Shown piece after piece: positions 41,641 to 54,195 of a stretch of 64,000 bases of DNA; the first letter of the stretch is position 1; each line of letters starts with the position of its first letter. The position numbers and the translations under genes are program-made. Source of the stretch: Notospermus geniculatus (taxonomy: Eukaryota; Nemertea; Pilidiophora; Heteronemertea; Lineidae); NCBI GenBank assembly GCA_002633025.1, contig NMRB01000006.1, positions 19,108 through 83,107 on the forward strand, in the 5' to 3' direction. The notes under the pieces are model-generated. The model was not told the DNA's origin. It saw only the letters and a program-made list of their open reading frames with translations, and made no database searches.

Positions 41641-42859
41641 ATGTTTATCAGTTGCTCTTCTCAAAAATCTTATAATCATGCAATGTTAGATAGTGTAGAT
41701 AACATTTTATAGATGGATGATTGGGTTACCATGGTTACTATAACGTATGAATGTGACAACAGCCATGATGTCATAGTGGACTAGTTCTATGACGTGGGGC
41801 ATTGAAAGTCCGTTTTTATGTTCTTAACCGTTTGAGGTTATATCAGAGACGTAAAAGTTATTCGATTGAGGCCCCTTTTCTGATGAAGTGTTGTAAATAG
41901 TCTGATTCTGATTCTATAAAATATGTAGAATGAAGTTGCTGATGATTGGCTTACATGGTGCAGATATTCTTGCTTATATTTTAATTCGAGATGCGTATAG
42001 TTAAACTTGGAGAGAGTGCGGTTCAGATTTTGTATTTGAACTCAATGTAATTTTTGCCTTTGATGAAAATGTAGGTCTTACTCATCCTCAGTAGGCTGAC
42101 CAGTTAAAGGGAGTTAGTCATGGCAGTCAAAAATGACAAAGAATAATTTTGTGTCCCGTGAAATTCACAGTTTAAAAACTACAAATTTCGAATTTTAGCA
42201 GATTGCATCCCTATTGAAGCCTAGATTTGCAGTTGACCGTGTTCTAAATGGTATTCGAAGGCAGCAAAGCCACTGTAGTTGTGCAAACATTAGTAGGAAA
42301 TTCATTCCCAATGTAAGTACTGTAATGGATTCAAGATGGCGGCGTTCGATTCTCTATTCAGACACCTTGACTGGCCTGACCAGTTCGCTTTAAGTTCTCA
42401 CCGTAGTTTTGATCTCTGATTACTGTTCTCTGCTTTAGGGCTGAACCTGCCGTTTTTTGGTCAGCCAGTCTCACACCGGACCATCCCACCTACCAGTTGA
42501 GATCAAGTATGAGGAGTAGTGTATATTTAGGATCAAAATGAGAGGTACATTTTCAGATCAAACGAAGGGGGACATTTTCAGTTGTCCTTTACTTATCATC
42601 CTAATCCATGTTTCATTTTCCCATTTATGCTTTTGTGATCGCAGTGTTTGTTCGTAGAACGTCGGATAATGAGTGTGTATCCACGGCTATTTTGTTATTG
42701 TTTTTCAGATTCTTTTCACTGGAAGGGTGGAATTATATCTGACTATTTGTTTTTTTTGTAAACTTCTTGAGAAAAGGATATGAGGGTGACAGTTTCTGAA
42801 GGAAGGAGTAATACAGGGTGATCGAACTCCCAGGATGCTTCAGTATCGAATTTTAACAG

Positions 42860-42997
42860 CAGGTGCAAATCAAGGGGGCACATGTGGCCATGCCCCCTTT
42901 GGGCCAACAAATCTGCAAAATAATTGAAATTCACGCAGATTTCAATGTTTAGTAGCACAGGGTGCCCCTCTTTTCCCAAATTCTGGATCTGCCCCTG
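42860..42997. mobile_element. CAGG-type element, AACAG/ATCAG TSD
   Basis: Ends CAGGTGCAAATCAAGGGGGC and GGATCTGCCCCTG are inverted with mismatches; the flanks AACAG and ATCAG agree at 4 of 5 bases. Related to 15043-15221 through the GGGGGCACA, CCATGCCCC and TTCTGGATC blocks. Confidence 0.7.
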
Positions 42998-43671
42998 ATC
43001 AGTGCGGTGTTTCGTGGAATGGCAGTTCAGCCATCATGTCATGATATTTGTCTATAAAATGTCGCAGTTTTACACAAAATTTGTCAAGGTTACCAAGTCG
43101 TTAGTTATGGAACCGATTTCCCTTCAATCATTCAAATTGTTTGTGAAGTGAAAAGAATAAGATGAACCTAGCATTTATTGCTCCTAGTCAGCAGCATTAG
43201 CAGTGCAGAAACTTGGTTACCATGGTTACCGGTACGTTTCCATGTGTTGAAGCTATGAAGCTATGCGAGTGTCTTCAGTCATGATACACTTGGCCATTAT
43301 TTCAAAGAACAGTGTTCTTGACCTACCTATAGGGAGCGTTCAGGTGACGTCATTGCATCATGTGATCAGTCTCTATAAGCCATATTGGACAGCAAATGAC
43401 GTCGTCGACCCACCTGGTGCACTTTGTCGTCGGCGCATTAACTGGAGTGTGCGTGACTTCAACCATTACGTGCGATCTACATGTACATATGGCACATATG
43501 GCACACTTTGTCGTCGACGTCAGCATGGTGGACCGGTCAAAAGTGACGTCACAATGAGGCACTGCACGCTGTCTATAGCATTTTGATGTTTCCAGCATCA
43601 ATGTTTGGGAATTTATTTTTTGTACACCAAAGCTGTGGGAACAGTTATTTCCTAATACAGGATATTCCTCT

Positions 43672-43875
43672 AAAAGAGTGCAGCACCTGACGGGACAGCG
43701 TCCAAGACGTCCCGCACGTCATTCATGATGTTTTGAGGTGAGACGAAAAAAAATCAGATTGTTTCACGACGTCATGATCGCTGAAACAACCGGATTTTTT
43801 TTCGAGTCACGTCACGCGCTCAGAAATGATGTGCGGGACGTCATGACGCTGCCCCGTCAGGTGCTGCGCTCTTTT
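43672..43875. mobile_element. 204-bp full-length hairpin element
   Basis: The left arm starts AAAAGAGTGCAGCACCTGAC and the right arm ends GTCAGGTGCTGCGCTCTTTT. Pairing continues through GACGTCCCGCAC and A/T-run blocks to a centre near 43775. GACGTC words occur in both arms. No target duplication was assigned. Confidence 0.8.
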
Positions 43876-44334
43876 GGAGTGATAGAGTCTATTCATAACT
43901 TTATCGTGTTCACCACACGAATATATCTGATAATATAAGGATTTTTTTCTATGATGGTATTTCATGTTATGATCGGAGCTTCCCACCAGAAATTAGTACA
44001 ATCATTCATTCATTTGCATAATTTTTTATAAGGGGAGCAGGTAATTCTTAAAGTACCAGCATGCTCATGTAGTTACAGTAAATTTTAAAGGCAGGGAGCT
44101 TGTTTTTCAATATGTTTGAGAATAATAGCAGTTGACCTTCACTCGTAGCATACACAAGTCAGGTTTGTGATGATGGTTTGCAAGATAGGTCCCATTCAAA
44201 GGTAAGTCATTGAATCAGTGCATGCATAGTCCATTTACAAGATGTTGGTACCTGCCTCTTTGGGGCCGAAGCATTGAGAAGATAGTCTTGGGTAGTCCAT
44301 GCAGATGCCAGTGCTGCCTTCCATTCCAGTGGAA

Positions 44335-44740
44335 GAAGCACTAAGTCTATCTGACAGATTGTGAGGCCACCAAGTATCTGACAGATTGTGAGGAGCCAAG
44401 TATCTGTCAGATTGTGAGGAGCCAAGTATCTGTCAGAGTGTGAGGAGCCAAGTATCTGTCAGATTGTGAGGCCCCAAGTATCTGTCAGAGCCCAAGTATC
44501 TATCAGATTGTGAGGAGCCCAAGTCAAGTATCTGTCAGATTGTGGGGTCTGCAAGTATCTGACAGAGCTCAAGTATCTGTCAGATTGTGAGGAGCCCAAG
44601 TATCTGTCAGATTGTGGGGTCTCCGAGTATCTGACGGATTGTGATCTCCTAGTATCTGTCAGATTGTGAGGAGCTAGTGTGAGCAAGTACAATGTATCGT
44701 TCAGATTGTGGGTCTCCAAGTATCTCTTAGATTGTGGGGA
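44335..44740. repeat. 26-bp variable minisatellite
   Basis: The unit AAGTATCTGTCAGATTGTGA followed by GGAGCC is repeated about fifteen times with internal deletions. The minus strand is open in places, but unit lengths vary, so no protein repeat is implied. Confidence 0.85.
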
Positions 44741-45254
44741 CCCTAGTGTTCATAAATGAACTAAGATGGAGAACAATTATCTTGTCTAAAATTTTCATCT
44801 GTCCATCGTCCTGAGAGAGGACACTCTTTGTAAATTGTGTATTCTGTTACGTTTTATACGTGTAGTTTTATGCAAATGCTTGCTTTTGGTGCCAGAGTAG
44901 GTAGGCCTAGTTGATTTCTTGTCCATGGTACATGTAGGCAAGTCCGTGAGCAGATCAGTTGAAACAAGTCAGAATTTCCATGGAAAATATTTTAGATGTT
45001 GGAAACTCCCAAAGGTGAAGTCTCCTGCATTGTGTGTGCAACAAACCAAAGGCCCTGTTCATATGAATTATTCAGTGTGTGCCCTTGTTCCTGTGCTTGG
45101 AACTCATTTCTGTTGGACTGGCTGATCCACTAGGTGGAGCCATGGACCTCCATGGTAGCGCTGAGTGGGTACCAGTTAACTCATGGCCAACACGAGGTTT
45201 ATGGAGTCGTGTCTCCGATCTTGTAGGCCTACTTTTGGGGTCAAACACCAAACA

Positions 45255-45440
45255 GGTGCAGAAGCCGTGTTCTGACCTTGTGATCAAGAGGTCCCTGGTT
45301 CAAATCCCACTGTTGGTGTGAGACTCTGGGCAGGTCTCTTGACTTTGCCTCACTCCAACCAGGTGTATGGGTACTGGTCTGAACTGCTGAGATTGTAGCG
45401 CTGAATGAGCAGCTCATCTTAGTTCAGGATAGACTGGGGT
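45255..45440 (+). mobile_element. Family 2 SINE, uninterrupted copy
   Basis: The tRNA-like head has a GGTTCAAATCCCAC B box (45298-45311). The body passes through CCAACCAGGTGTATGGGTAC and GAATGAGCAGCTCATCTTAG, matching the minus-strand split copy at 38036-38745. Confidence 0.75.
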
Positions 45441-45850
45441 TAAATGAAGTCGGATGACACCTCTACCGTAGTTGATATCTGAATATACCTGTGACTCCAA
45501 ACTTTTAACAGTCGTATTCACCCTCTACTTTCCCCCAGAGTTTGTCAGAAGTAAGCCCTCGACCACTACGGAGAGAGCGTCGTGGGGACAGGTTGGAGAG
45601 GCTGGAAGATACAGGGCTTTCTTTCTGTAGGCCTACATAAACAAGGAAGTTGCATAAAATGTTTAGTTTTGATCCTAGGTATGGATGATTTGTAAATAGA
45701 AACTGATTGATTGTGATATGAATTAATTGAGAGATAAATAATAGGATTTGTTTTGAAATGATGTTCAACCTGAAACACCAGTTTACTCTGAACGTGAGGT
45801 CATGTCCCAGACCCCAGCCAGTGTTCATCTTCAATGAATCGATGGCCTTA

Positions 45851-45980
45851 GGCCGAGTTTGTGTAGAGGTACATGTATACGGGCACACTGGCGAACAGTG
45901 GCCTAAAAAAGGGTTCATGACCATGAAACCTTTGTTCACCAGCGTGTCCGTATACCGTACACCTCTATGTAAACTCAGCC
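45851..45980. repeat. Inverted repeat GGCCGAGTTT
   Basis: The left arm GGCCGAGTTTGTGTAGAGGT continues into GTATACGGGCACACTGG; the right arm is the inverse ending ACCTCTATGTAAACTCAGCC. Arms are about 50 bp. A shorter hairpin (45984-46053, arms ACTGGTCC..GCCGCTCCACTAA) follows directly. Confidence 0.75.
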
Positions 45981-46496
45981 TCACACTGGTCCCCTGTCCT
46001 CGAGCCGCTCCACTAATACGTGTTAGTGGAGCGGCTCCAAGCAGAGGACCAGTCTACGGATACCCTGTGAAGTGGGAGTGCGGTTGATACTGGTAATACC
46101 TTCTGTGTACGTTCCAGCCTACTTGGGAGTACAGGATACCACCGTTACTTCAGTTGGCAGTGTTCCCACTGATCGAGAGTGGCCGTTTCCATGGCCAGAA
46201 TGACGCAGTCAAGATTTGGGGTGATTTGAAGTGCATACTTCTGAACATCGACCCTCATAAATAGGTTTCCTTTCTTGATGTAGTTTTGAACTAGAGATGG
46301 GTATTGCAGGGCTTGGTGTCCTGGCTAGCCCTCATGTCCTCGGGGGTAGGCCTACGTGACCTCCCCTTAATAAAAGATGAAGCTTTCTTTCGTTGTACAA
46401 AGGAAGTCTTGCTTATCAAAATGATTCAATTATAATTTAATGATATATATTAAATAAGACTTTTTCTTTTCTCTTTTTCTATAAATCTTACGATTC

Positions 46497-46850
46497 GTGA
46501 TCTCTGGATCAGCGACTGATGCCGATCATCGCAGGCAAGACGGAACTGCAGTCGTGTCACGCCGTATCATCTTGGCTACCAAGGGTTGTGACATCGCTCC
46601 GCCCTCCGACTATGCGCCGTATCGGCGACTGATTTCTTCCGCGCGGTCGACTCACACGCAAAGTGGTCCGGAAAAGTCCATCCTGAGAACATCAGGCGTT
46701 CTTAGTGCTCGGGGATCCCTTCGTCACCGCACACGTTTTTGTGCGGTGACGAAGGAAGCGCCAGCAGTAAGAACCCCTGATGTTCTCAGGATGGAGAAGT
46801 AAGTCGGGGTCGCCTCCTGTTTTGCAAGGTCGACCTGACATCAGCATAAG
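46497..46850. repeat. Diverged copy of the GCGGATGTCAGGTC element
   Basis: Words such as CGGCGACTGATTTCTTCCGC and CAAGGTCGACCTGACATCAG match the element at 50036-50938. A palindrome (46677-46795, arms about 58 bp: TCCATCCTGAGAACATCAGG and its inverse) has inserted inside it and is therefore younger. Confidence 0.7.
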
Positions 46851-47431
46851 AATCTGATATTCGAGACAGTGGTCACTTGTGTTGATCGCGAATTATTAGA
46901 GAGGTCTAGATACCAATCAGCGAACGTGACGGTAAAGCAGATTCCCCACGCATGTGGCCCCATCCTCGCGCCCAGGGTCTTCACAACCGCTCCCCTATCT
47001 CGCTTGGTTCCGATTGAGGGAGGGGTGCGGCCGTAGGCCCTATGACCTGAGATTATCAGGAATGGATGATGTGGACCCGTGCTTGGGAAGTGGTGGGGGC
47101 AGTTTGTATGCCACCGAAACTTCAAACTGCCAATTGATCCTTATCGTCTGACCGTTTCTAATCAAACTCCAATTACAAGTAATCAAATCATGAAAACGAC
47201 CATGGCCGACCAACCGTAACCAATAACATCAATCTCCATTATGAATATCAAACGACTCCACTCAAATCTCCATCTAGAGGCTCGATATTGTTCAACGTGC
47301 CGTAAGCAGTCTGGTATTCATTAGTTCATACGCTATGAACTCGTTTTGTATATCAATAACAAACCAGACAAGGTTTGATTATATTGAACGTTTTTATGCC
47401 GAGTTCGTCAAGCGGCACCGACGTCCATAGG

Positions 47432-47443
47432 TGCGCATGCGTA
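47432..47443. promoter_or_regulatory. NRF-1-like site in probable NMRAL1-like promoter
   Basis: TGCGCATGCGTA matches the NRF-1 palindrome except at its last base positions. It lies about 150 bp upstream of a GTAAGT donor (47589) that could end a non-coding first exon. CpG-rich surroundings fit a TATA-less housekeeping promoter. Binding is an inference. Confidence 0.35.
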
Positions 47444-47588
47444 ATGAGCCGTTGCTATATGACAACGCGACGCTTCCCCGGTGAGCCTCGGTTGGGAAAT
47501 GTGTTTTCAATGTTTGATGTATGGCCATATAATATAGACAGACAAACAGACTTGGTCAACTTGTTGGATTAAGTCGTCGAAACTAACG
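47444..47588 (+). other. Possible non-coding first exon of NMRAL1-like gene
   Basis: It ends in ACTAACG/GTAAGT at 47588. A second possible leader exon ends at 48579 (GCCGG/GTAAGC). Either could splice to the acceptor at 48651. The 5' limit is not visible. Confidence 0.3.
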
Positions 47589-48667
47589 GTAAGTCTTCTA
47601 TGCAGACATAGGCCTATATCGGCCTACAAATTGTGCTTTGAATATCTAGGCCCAAGTAAGCCAATTGGGAGGGAATTGCGGTAGAAATTATAGGGCCTAG
47701 CCTACAGTAACAGAGGAGATCCAACGGTTAATGCTCAGAGACAGTGGGATCCACGCTTTTGAATCTGAAGTAGGCTCAGTGTGCCCTTCTGATACTTTAA
47801 ATTTCTTGCATTCTCCAGTTTGGTTGTACCTTTAGTTCCTTCACTCCTCCTGTGAAAACAGATAGGCCTATAGACCCCGCCTTATTTTAGAACGCTCCTA
47901 GTTACCGAGTCAAGGTGGCAGAATCCAATGTTTAGGCCTAATCATTGGCGGTTTAGGATGGTGATGCCGTGTTAGCCAGTCTTCAGTGAGTCTTCGATCC
48001 GTCATGAAATCAAATTTACTTGTATCGCACTCGATACCGCTTGACCACTCCATCAACGAAAATTTAAAAACAAATGTTTATTTGTTTATTATCGTGGGAC
48101 ACTTCTGTTTAAATTTAAATCGTTGACCCAAGGATCGTCAAAGCTCAGCTAGCGGTTAAAGGGGCATGCCCGATCCAGAATTTTGGTATCTGGCGGTTAC
48201 CAAGCCATTTGCCATTTCAACAACGTACCTGGATTCCAGGCAACCGGGAAATTGTTTCTTTGACTCGACATGCTCCACTCAAACTCGAACTAAAACATGC
48301 TTACCGCATTTCTGACGGCCAGCGCCAATCGGCAGCTAATGCCCCTTGAAGACTATTACTAGCCTACATTCAGTTTTAAGAGTACCGCCGGTATTTTAGA
48401 TTACCTGCTGTTCGTGGCTCACAAAAGTTAAGTTCCTCCATTGACTAGGCCTGATTGGTTATGACAAGTCCAGTTTGTAACGGTGGACAAGTCAAGACGT
48501 GAACTGAAGGCCATCAAGTCATGAAGCCTGGCAGCTGTAGGCCTATTGCCAACGCTGTTCCACTCGTTTATTCAGCCGGGTAAGCCTCCCTACCTACCAC
48601 ATTGAGATTTGCCGTCTTTTCTAAAAGTATGTTTTTTTTTCTTCTTGCAAGGCGGTCAAAGTATACA

Positions 48668-49193
48668 ATGGCAAAAGTGATCACGGTGTTCGGTGCCAGT
48701 GGTAACCAGGGTGGCTCAGTCGCCAGGGCGCTCGCCCAGGACAGCGCATTCAAAGTCCGCGCAGTGACCAGGAACCCCAGTCACATTCAAGACCTGAAAA
48801 GTTATGGTAATGTTGAGGTCGTCGTAGCTGATGCGAATGACCGAAAAAGTATTGATACAGCGCTCGAGGGGGCGTACGGCGTGTTTATCGTGACTCAGAG
48901 CGACTTCAACGACCCCAGCTCCGTGGAAAGGGAAGTGGAACGCGGGATGGCCATCGCTGAAGCCTGCAGGGATCACGGCAAGCTCAATCATATCATCTTC
49001 AGTACTCAGTTGTCTCCGCGTCAGATACTTGGCCTCGAGGCCCGCCATTGCGATGCCAAGGTATTCATTGAGAGACAGATGAAGAAAATGAACTTACCAA
49101 TGACCGCTATCGAGATACCTTTCAACTATGAACGCCTTCTTGAGGACTTCGCCCCAGAACGTGTGAGTCCGGATGGTACTGCATGGAGAATAT
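48668..49193 (+). CDS. NMRAL1-like: NmrA-like domain protein (NMRAL1/HSCARG type), 5' coding exon
   Basis: 175 codons plus one base, starting MAKVITVFGASGNQGGSVAR. The GASGNQGG loop is the dinucleotide-binding motif of this atypical short-chain dehydrogenase family; VTRNPSH and GAYGVFIVT follow at the family's usual positions. In mammals the protein senses the NADPH/NADP+ ratio and lacks usual dehydrogenase activity. The start at 48668 is preferred over an upstream in-frame ATG at 48602, because a long T/C tract and TTGCAAG acceptor end at 48651, placing 48602 in an intron. The exon ends ...DGTAWRI at a GTAAGT donor. The family is about 300 aa long, and no matching downstream exon was found up to 64000, so the gene either has an intron over 14 kb or is a fragment. 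Confidence 0.85.
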
Positions 49194-49215
49194 GTAAGTA
49201 CTAAACCGGTAAGGG

Positions 49216-49460
49216 AGTAATAGAAATAAAAGTGGAAAATAAGAAGTGGGAAATTTTGGAATTTTGTGCGAATTCTTCCATTTCTCAAATTGGGAGAATT
49301 TTTTTCCCATTTTGAGAAATTTTCTTAAAATAACATGATAGTTTCTGATTTTTCGGGCGATATTTCTCAAAATGGGAAAACATTTTCTCCCAATTTGAAA
49401 AACTGAAAAACTCGCGCAAAATTCCAAAATTTCCCGCTTATTTTCCACTTTTTTCCTACT
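49216..49460. mobile_element. Long-TIR MITE 23 bp after the NMRAL1-like exon
   Basis: The left arm AGTGGAAAATAAGAAGTGGG continues through AAATTTTGGAATTTTG and TTTCTCAAATTGGGAG. The right arm is the inverse, ending CTTATTTTCCACT. Arms are about 110 bp with moderate divergence. Confidence 0.8.
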
Positions 49461-50035
49461 TCCTTCGGTACATTTCATAACATCTTCAGCGACATGTACT
49501 TTCCTCGACCTTGCTTCGGCCAGTTCTGATCCTATACGTTTGGCGTATTGCGCAGCCTATGCCAATAACTGGCATGCCTTTGGGGGGGAGACCAACCTTT
49601 TTCTGACTTAGGCCAAGATCTACTTGCTCCTTCTTCCTTTCCAGCGATTCCAATGGGCCAAGTCCCCCTGGACNACAGTGTAGGCCTACATTTATGATGT
49701 AGATGTACATGGCTTTACAGTGCGATTGCGTGTTTCGCGGCAGCCAAGAGCAGGGGGTTATTGTTTTCAAAGTTAAGCCTACTAAATTTCACAATTGGTA
49801 AACTTGCCGGGTCATGACCATTTAAATGTTATTGATTTCAGACAAATGTGCGTGTCATTTTTCGCGAAATACGGGTTGGCCTACATCATGGCACCGGACC
49901 AACTTCATTTCAGAGGACCTGAAACGTGGTGTGCGTGGCGTCACAGTTGATCCGAGATGAGATGACGTCAGCGAAAACCCCGCTGCCGCGAGTGACGCTG
50001 CAGCGTCATGCTCGAAGTCGTGGTGACGCTGCGTT

Positions 50036-50938
50036 CTTATGCGGACGTCAGGTCGACCTTGCGATGGCACGGAACAGGCGCACGCTGACTCTTCCGGATC
50101 ACTTTGCGTCTGAGGCACGACAGCGTGGAACAAATCAGTCGCCGATCTGGTGTGACATGACTGCAGTTGCGACTCACTTGCGGGATCAGTCGCCGATCAA
50201 AAGATCGTGCGGATGTCAGATCACACTGCGATTGCCTGCGCCACGACGGAACAGTCGTCGGCATCAGCTGGATCGCAAGCACGGTCAGGTCACAAAAACG
50301 AAAAATGCGTCCGATCATCCTGGAACAGGCGGCATCTGCGCGCAGCGAATCGTCGCCGTGTTCAGGTCACCTGCGACTAGATCGTAGCACAGTGAAGTCA
50401 TAAAAGTCATGTGACTTGTGATCATGTTACTTATTCAAGATGGCAGCTTCCATTCTATCGGTAGGTACCGCATTTCATTTTTACCTCGCGCTGATTTGTC
50501 AGTTACTGGCACGTGACCGCTCGCTNNNNNNNNNNNNNNNNNNNNNNNNNNNNNNNNNNNNNNNNNNNNNNNNNNNNNTCGTCGCAAGTGAGTCGCAACT
50601 GCAGTCATGTCGCACCATATCGGCGACTGATTTGTTCCACGCTGTCGTGCCTCAGACGCAAAGTGATCCACAAAAGTCAGCCTGCGCCTGTTCTGTGCCA
50701 TCGCAAGGCCGACCTTACATCCGCAAGTTGAACCTATTCAACTTCTGTGTCATCCCGACGGGCGTAATCCATTCGCAGGTGACCTGAACACGGTTACGAT
50801 TCCCTGCGCGAGTGATGCTGCTTGTTCTACGATGATCGTACACATTTTCGTTTTTGTGAACTGACCGTGCTTGCGACACTTGATGCCGACTGTTCCGTCG
50901 TAGCGCAGGCAATCGCAGTGTGACCTGACATCCGCATT
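50036..50938. mobile_element. TIR element, TGCGGACGTCAGGTC ends, TTA TSD, holding a gap
   Basis: The left end is TTA-TGCGGACGTCAGGTCGAC, the right end GACCTGACATCCGCA-TTA. The two halves are inverted copies over several hundred bases (GATGGCACGGAACAGGCGCA and its inverse). The centre is lost in the 53-N gap. The TTA flanks suggest a 3-bp duplication. Confidence 0.75.
50526..50578. other. Assembly gap, 53 N
   Basis: The run of N sits at the centre of a large inverted repeat, where assemblers commonly break. The true length is unknown. Confidence 0.98.
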
Positions 50939-51387
50939 AAGTAGCATAAAGATAATTATCACTGTAGCAATTCCTCTTTCTCTATCGTGACTCGGTCAAC
51001 GGACTTGAAAGGCAGTTAATAGAGAAAAAACTGAGGAACGTCTCTGATAAATCCTTTGAATGCCTACTGTCTATGCGATCCTGACACTTCGATCAGTAGG
51101 CCTATATATGCACGTAACCGCTAAAAATCCCATAACAGGCCTACACAATCCTTACCTCACTTATAGCAATGCTGACGTCATGAGTAAACATGCCTTGAAT
51201 GTCATGAAGTTTGACGGCGTGACGTACGGAGTCCTGAAAGATTTATCGATTTATCGACACAATCGAGAAAAGCGGTGTATTCGCATTGACATCAGAAAAC
51301 TAAACCTGATTAAATTTAATCTACAACCGGCGTATCGTATGATGAATGCAAATTTCAGATGAGACGCGGATATCTATGTGTGATACG

Positions 51388-52454
51388 CATATCAGAAAGT
51401 TTGTCCCAGTTTGTTTCATGTGCCAGCGGCTAAAAATAGCACACGATGACGCGGCGTTAGCTTGAGGTGGGCCGTTCCATTAGCTTGAGGGGGTGTGCGG
51501 TAGTAGGCCTAGAAGAAGCAAATGGGTCTGATCATGCTGATGAGTATCCAGGTTCAGAAGTTCGGATTTTAGGGGAAGATTAGAATGGATAGAATCCTTC
51601 ATTTAGGCCACGCGACACAAAAGTTATATTGAACTGGCAGTACAAAGTGTTTGATGAATACCTGTCATACCTCAACACGAGGCTGCCACTTGGGTGGTGG
51701 GCTTGGTATTTGTGNCATATCAGAAAGTTTGTCCCAGTTTGTTTCATGTGCCAGCGGCTAAAAATAGCACACGATGACGCGGCGTTAGCTTGAGGTGGGC
51801 CGTTCCATTAGCTTGAGGGGGTGTGCGGTAGTAGGCCTAGAAGAAGCAAATGGGTCTGATCATGCTGATGAGTATCCAGGTTCAGAAGTTCGGATTTTAG
51901 GGGAAGATTAGAATGGATAGAATCCTTCATTTAGGCCACGCGACACAAAAGTTATATTGAACTGGCAGTACAAAGTGTTTGATGAATACCTGTCATACCT
52001 CAACACGAGGCTGCCACTTGGGTGGTGGGCTTGGTATTTGTGACCGTTGACACAATATTGAATAGGCCAATCAGATGATGGTCTTTGAAAGGTCATAGGG
52101 TAAATATTAAATATTCAAGAACTGCTTCTGATGGTTGGACAGCGTGCTCCAGGCCGGCGAAAAGGCGGGAATTCCCAAGGAAACCCCGGTTTTTTGCAAA
52201 AATCGACCACTTTGGAATCAAAATGACACATCAATCCACTGATTTGATCGTTCTCTGATAATGAAATGAGAATTATTACATTGTCATCTTACGTTATTGA
52301 CTTTTGATGGTGTACTTTCTCAGCCCGTGCAGACATAGACAGCGCATTTTAATCGTGACTTTCGGTCACTTTCATTGAAACTACATTGCGTATATCTCTC
52401 CGCCAGATGGCGAAGCTGTACGATCTCGTAAATGAAACAAACTTTCTGATATGA
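51388..52454. mobile_element. TIR element CATATCAGAAAGTTTGT with artefactual internal duplication
   Basis: The left end CATATCAGAAAGTTTGTC and the right end ACAAACTTTCTGATATG are inverted. Positions 51388-51714 and 51716-52042 look identical (327 bp each) and are separated by a single N at 51715, which indicates duplicated contig ends. The real element is then about 740 bp. Confidence 0.75.
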
Positions 52455-53210
52455 ATTAATTGAAGGAATATATTTCGTTTTTTCAGAGCCTTGTATGAAG
52501 CCATTCTTCTGAGTTCTATTGCCTCATTCTACAAGTGCATGTAAGTGCTCGGTGAATGTTCATGAAAGTAAAGTGTTTGATCTTCGGCCCTTAAGTTTGT
52601 AAAATTATTGTGCTATAAAGCCGGGGCCACACACACAGGCGTTTATCGCATTCCGATTTGCCGCGTCCGTTTATTGCATGCGATGAACGGACGTCAACAA
52701 TGCGACGATCATGCAAACGTCAAATTGATGAAAAGTCTTTTTGCCGCCATTTACCCATCGCGCGCGATTTTCGCACGAATCTCTTTTGTTTCGGAGGCAT
52801 TGCCGCATGAAATAACAAAGAAACAACGCGCGCGATGGGAAAATCGCGTTCAGTGTATCCCTAGGCTTAAAGTGAGGGCTTTCCCGATTTTAGTCCTCGT
52901 TCACACGGGCACGCGTAGGGCGTAGAGCGTAGAACGTACATGTACGTCAGCAGTGACGTGTTCACACGTGATGCGTATATATGGTCACGGGGTTGGTTTA
53001 GACAGAGCTGACCCAGCAGGTCCACATAACATAAAAAGAACTCCAGCGCCGCGTGTATTCTGTTTCACGACCACCTTGCTGAAAATGATACACATTCTGT
53101 GCTGTGCATGTATAGGCAATGCTGAATCAACTGATTTGGAAATATTCATGTCAGCGTGTAACTGCATGATCATTCTCATCTCACCACAGATGTTGAGTCA
53201 TCCTCCTAAT

Positions 53211-54069
53211 GCTATGTTCACACTAGAGCGCGGTCCGTTACGAACGTCACGATTGGCCATTCGTAGCTGATCGTGGAATATTTGTTTTCTTCGCTGAAGT
53301 TTCACGTTTGGATACGAGGTGATGCGAGTCGATACGTTCTGATGCGCTTGGATGCGACATGGTCGCGATTGGTCAATTTCAGGTGGCACGAATGGCGCCA
53401 CGATTGAAATCGTGGTCTTATTCGTGGAGTAATCGTGGTGATCCTATCAGATCGTATAAGATCTTATCACATCTTGAGGGCAATCGTGACTGCAATCGTG
53501 ACAATCTTGTTGATCGTAGGAAATTTTTGAACCGTTCAAAACTTTTATACGATTTATACGATTGCCACGACTGACCTCAAGATCTGAAAAGATCTGATAA
53601 GATTTGATAGGATCGCCACGATTACTCCACGATTAAGATCACGATTTCAATCGTGGCGTGAATCGTGATAGTGTGAACACAGCAAAAAACTGAATCATGA
53701 ATTTAGTTCAAGACCGCCTCCAAGTATCACGTAGTGAGAAGGGAAGATGCAATACACGGCGCATCTCAACAGAGCGTGGTGTTCGTCTAGTCCACGATTG
53801 ATCCCGATCACCACGATTCCTAAACACGATTAGATGCGATCTCTCGCTCTTTGGTACGATTTAATACGATCTGATGCGATGATCACGATTAACAAATTAA
53901 TCGTGTTGATCGTAGCAAATTTTTAAACCGGCCAAAACTTTCCTACGATCAACACGATTGCCACGGCTGACCTCAAGATCCGATACGACCTGATACGATC
54001 GCCACGATTACTCCACGATTAAGACCACGATTTCAATCGTGGCCTGAATCGTGATAGTGTGAACATAGC
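53211..54069. mobile_element. Composite GCTATGTTCACACTA element
   Basis: Ends GCTATGTTCACACTA and TAGTGTGAACATAGC are 15-bp perfect inverted repeats; an internal TAGTGTGAACACAGC at 53669-53683 marks a second end, so two related units lie side by side. The interior is built of ATCGTG/CACGAT words in both orientations. Just upstream, 52615-52930 is another GC-rich block with TTCACACGGG words. Confidence 0.8.
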
Positions 54070-54195
54070 ATAAGCAGGGGTTTTTACCTGGCTCCGCTTC
54101 ATCCACTCAAACAGTGCGAATGTATGGACAGGAGCGAGACCTAAGTCCTGGTACGGGAGGATGAGGTTGAGGTTGAAGTCATGACCTATACACAC

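Larger units (their letters stand above)
41641..47430. other. Intergenic stretch, repeats only
   Basis: It contains elements at 42860, 43672, 45851, 45984 and 46497, a 26-bp tandem array (44335) and a SINE (45255). No exon with protein similarity was found. A short ATG-GCG-GCG open frame at about 42349 (27 codons) has a good start context but nothing else. Confidence 0.7.

Noticed and set aside
42349-42430. Short frame starting ATG-GCG-GCG
   Set aside because: Ends after 27 codons with no splice donor; ATGGCGGC words recur in unrelated repeats in the window.
48602-48667. Upstream in-frame ATG of the NMRAL1-like exon
   Set aside because: The interval contains a poly-T tract and a TTGCAAG splice acceptor; the peptide it adds is hydrophobic and not part of the family.
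49489-49620. Possible second NMRAL1-like exon after a CTTCAG acceptor
   Set aside because: The in-phase translation does not resemble the family and reaches a stop without a donor.
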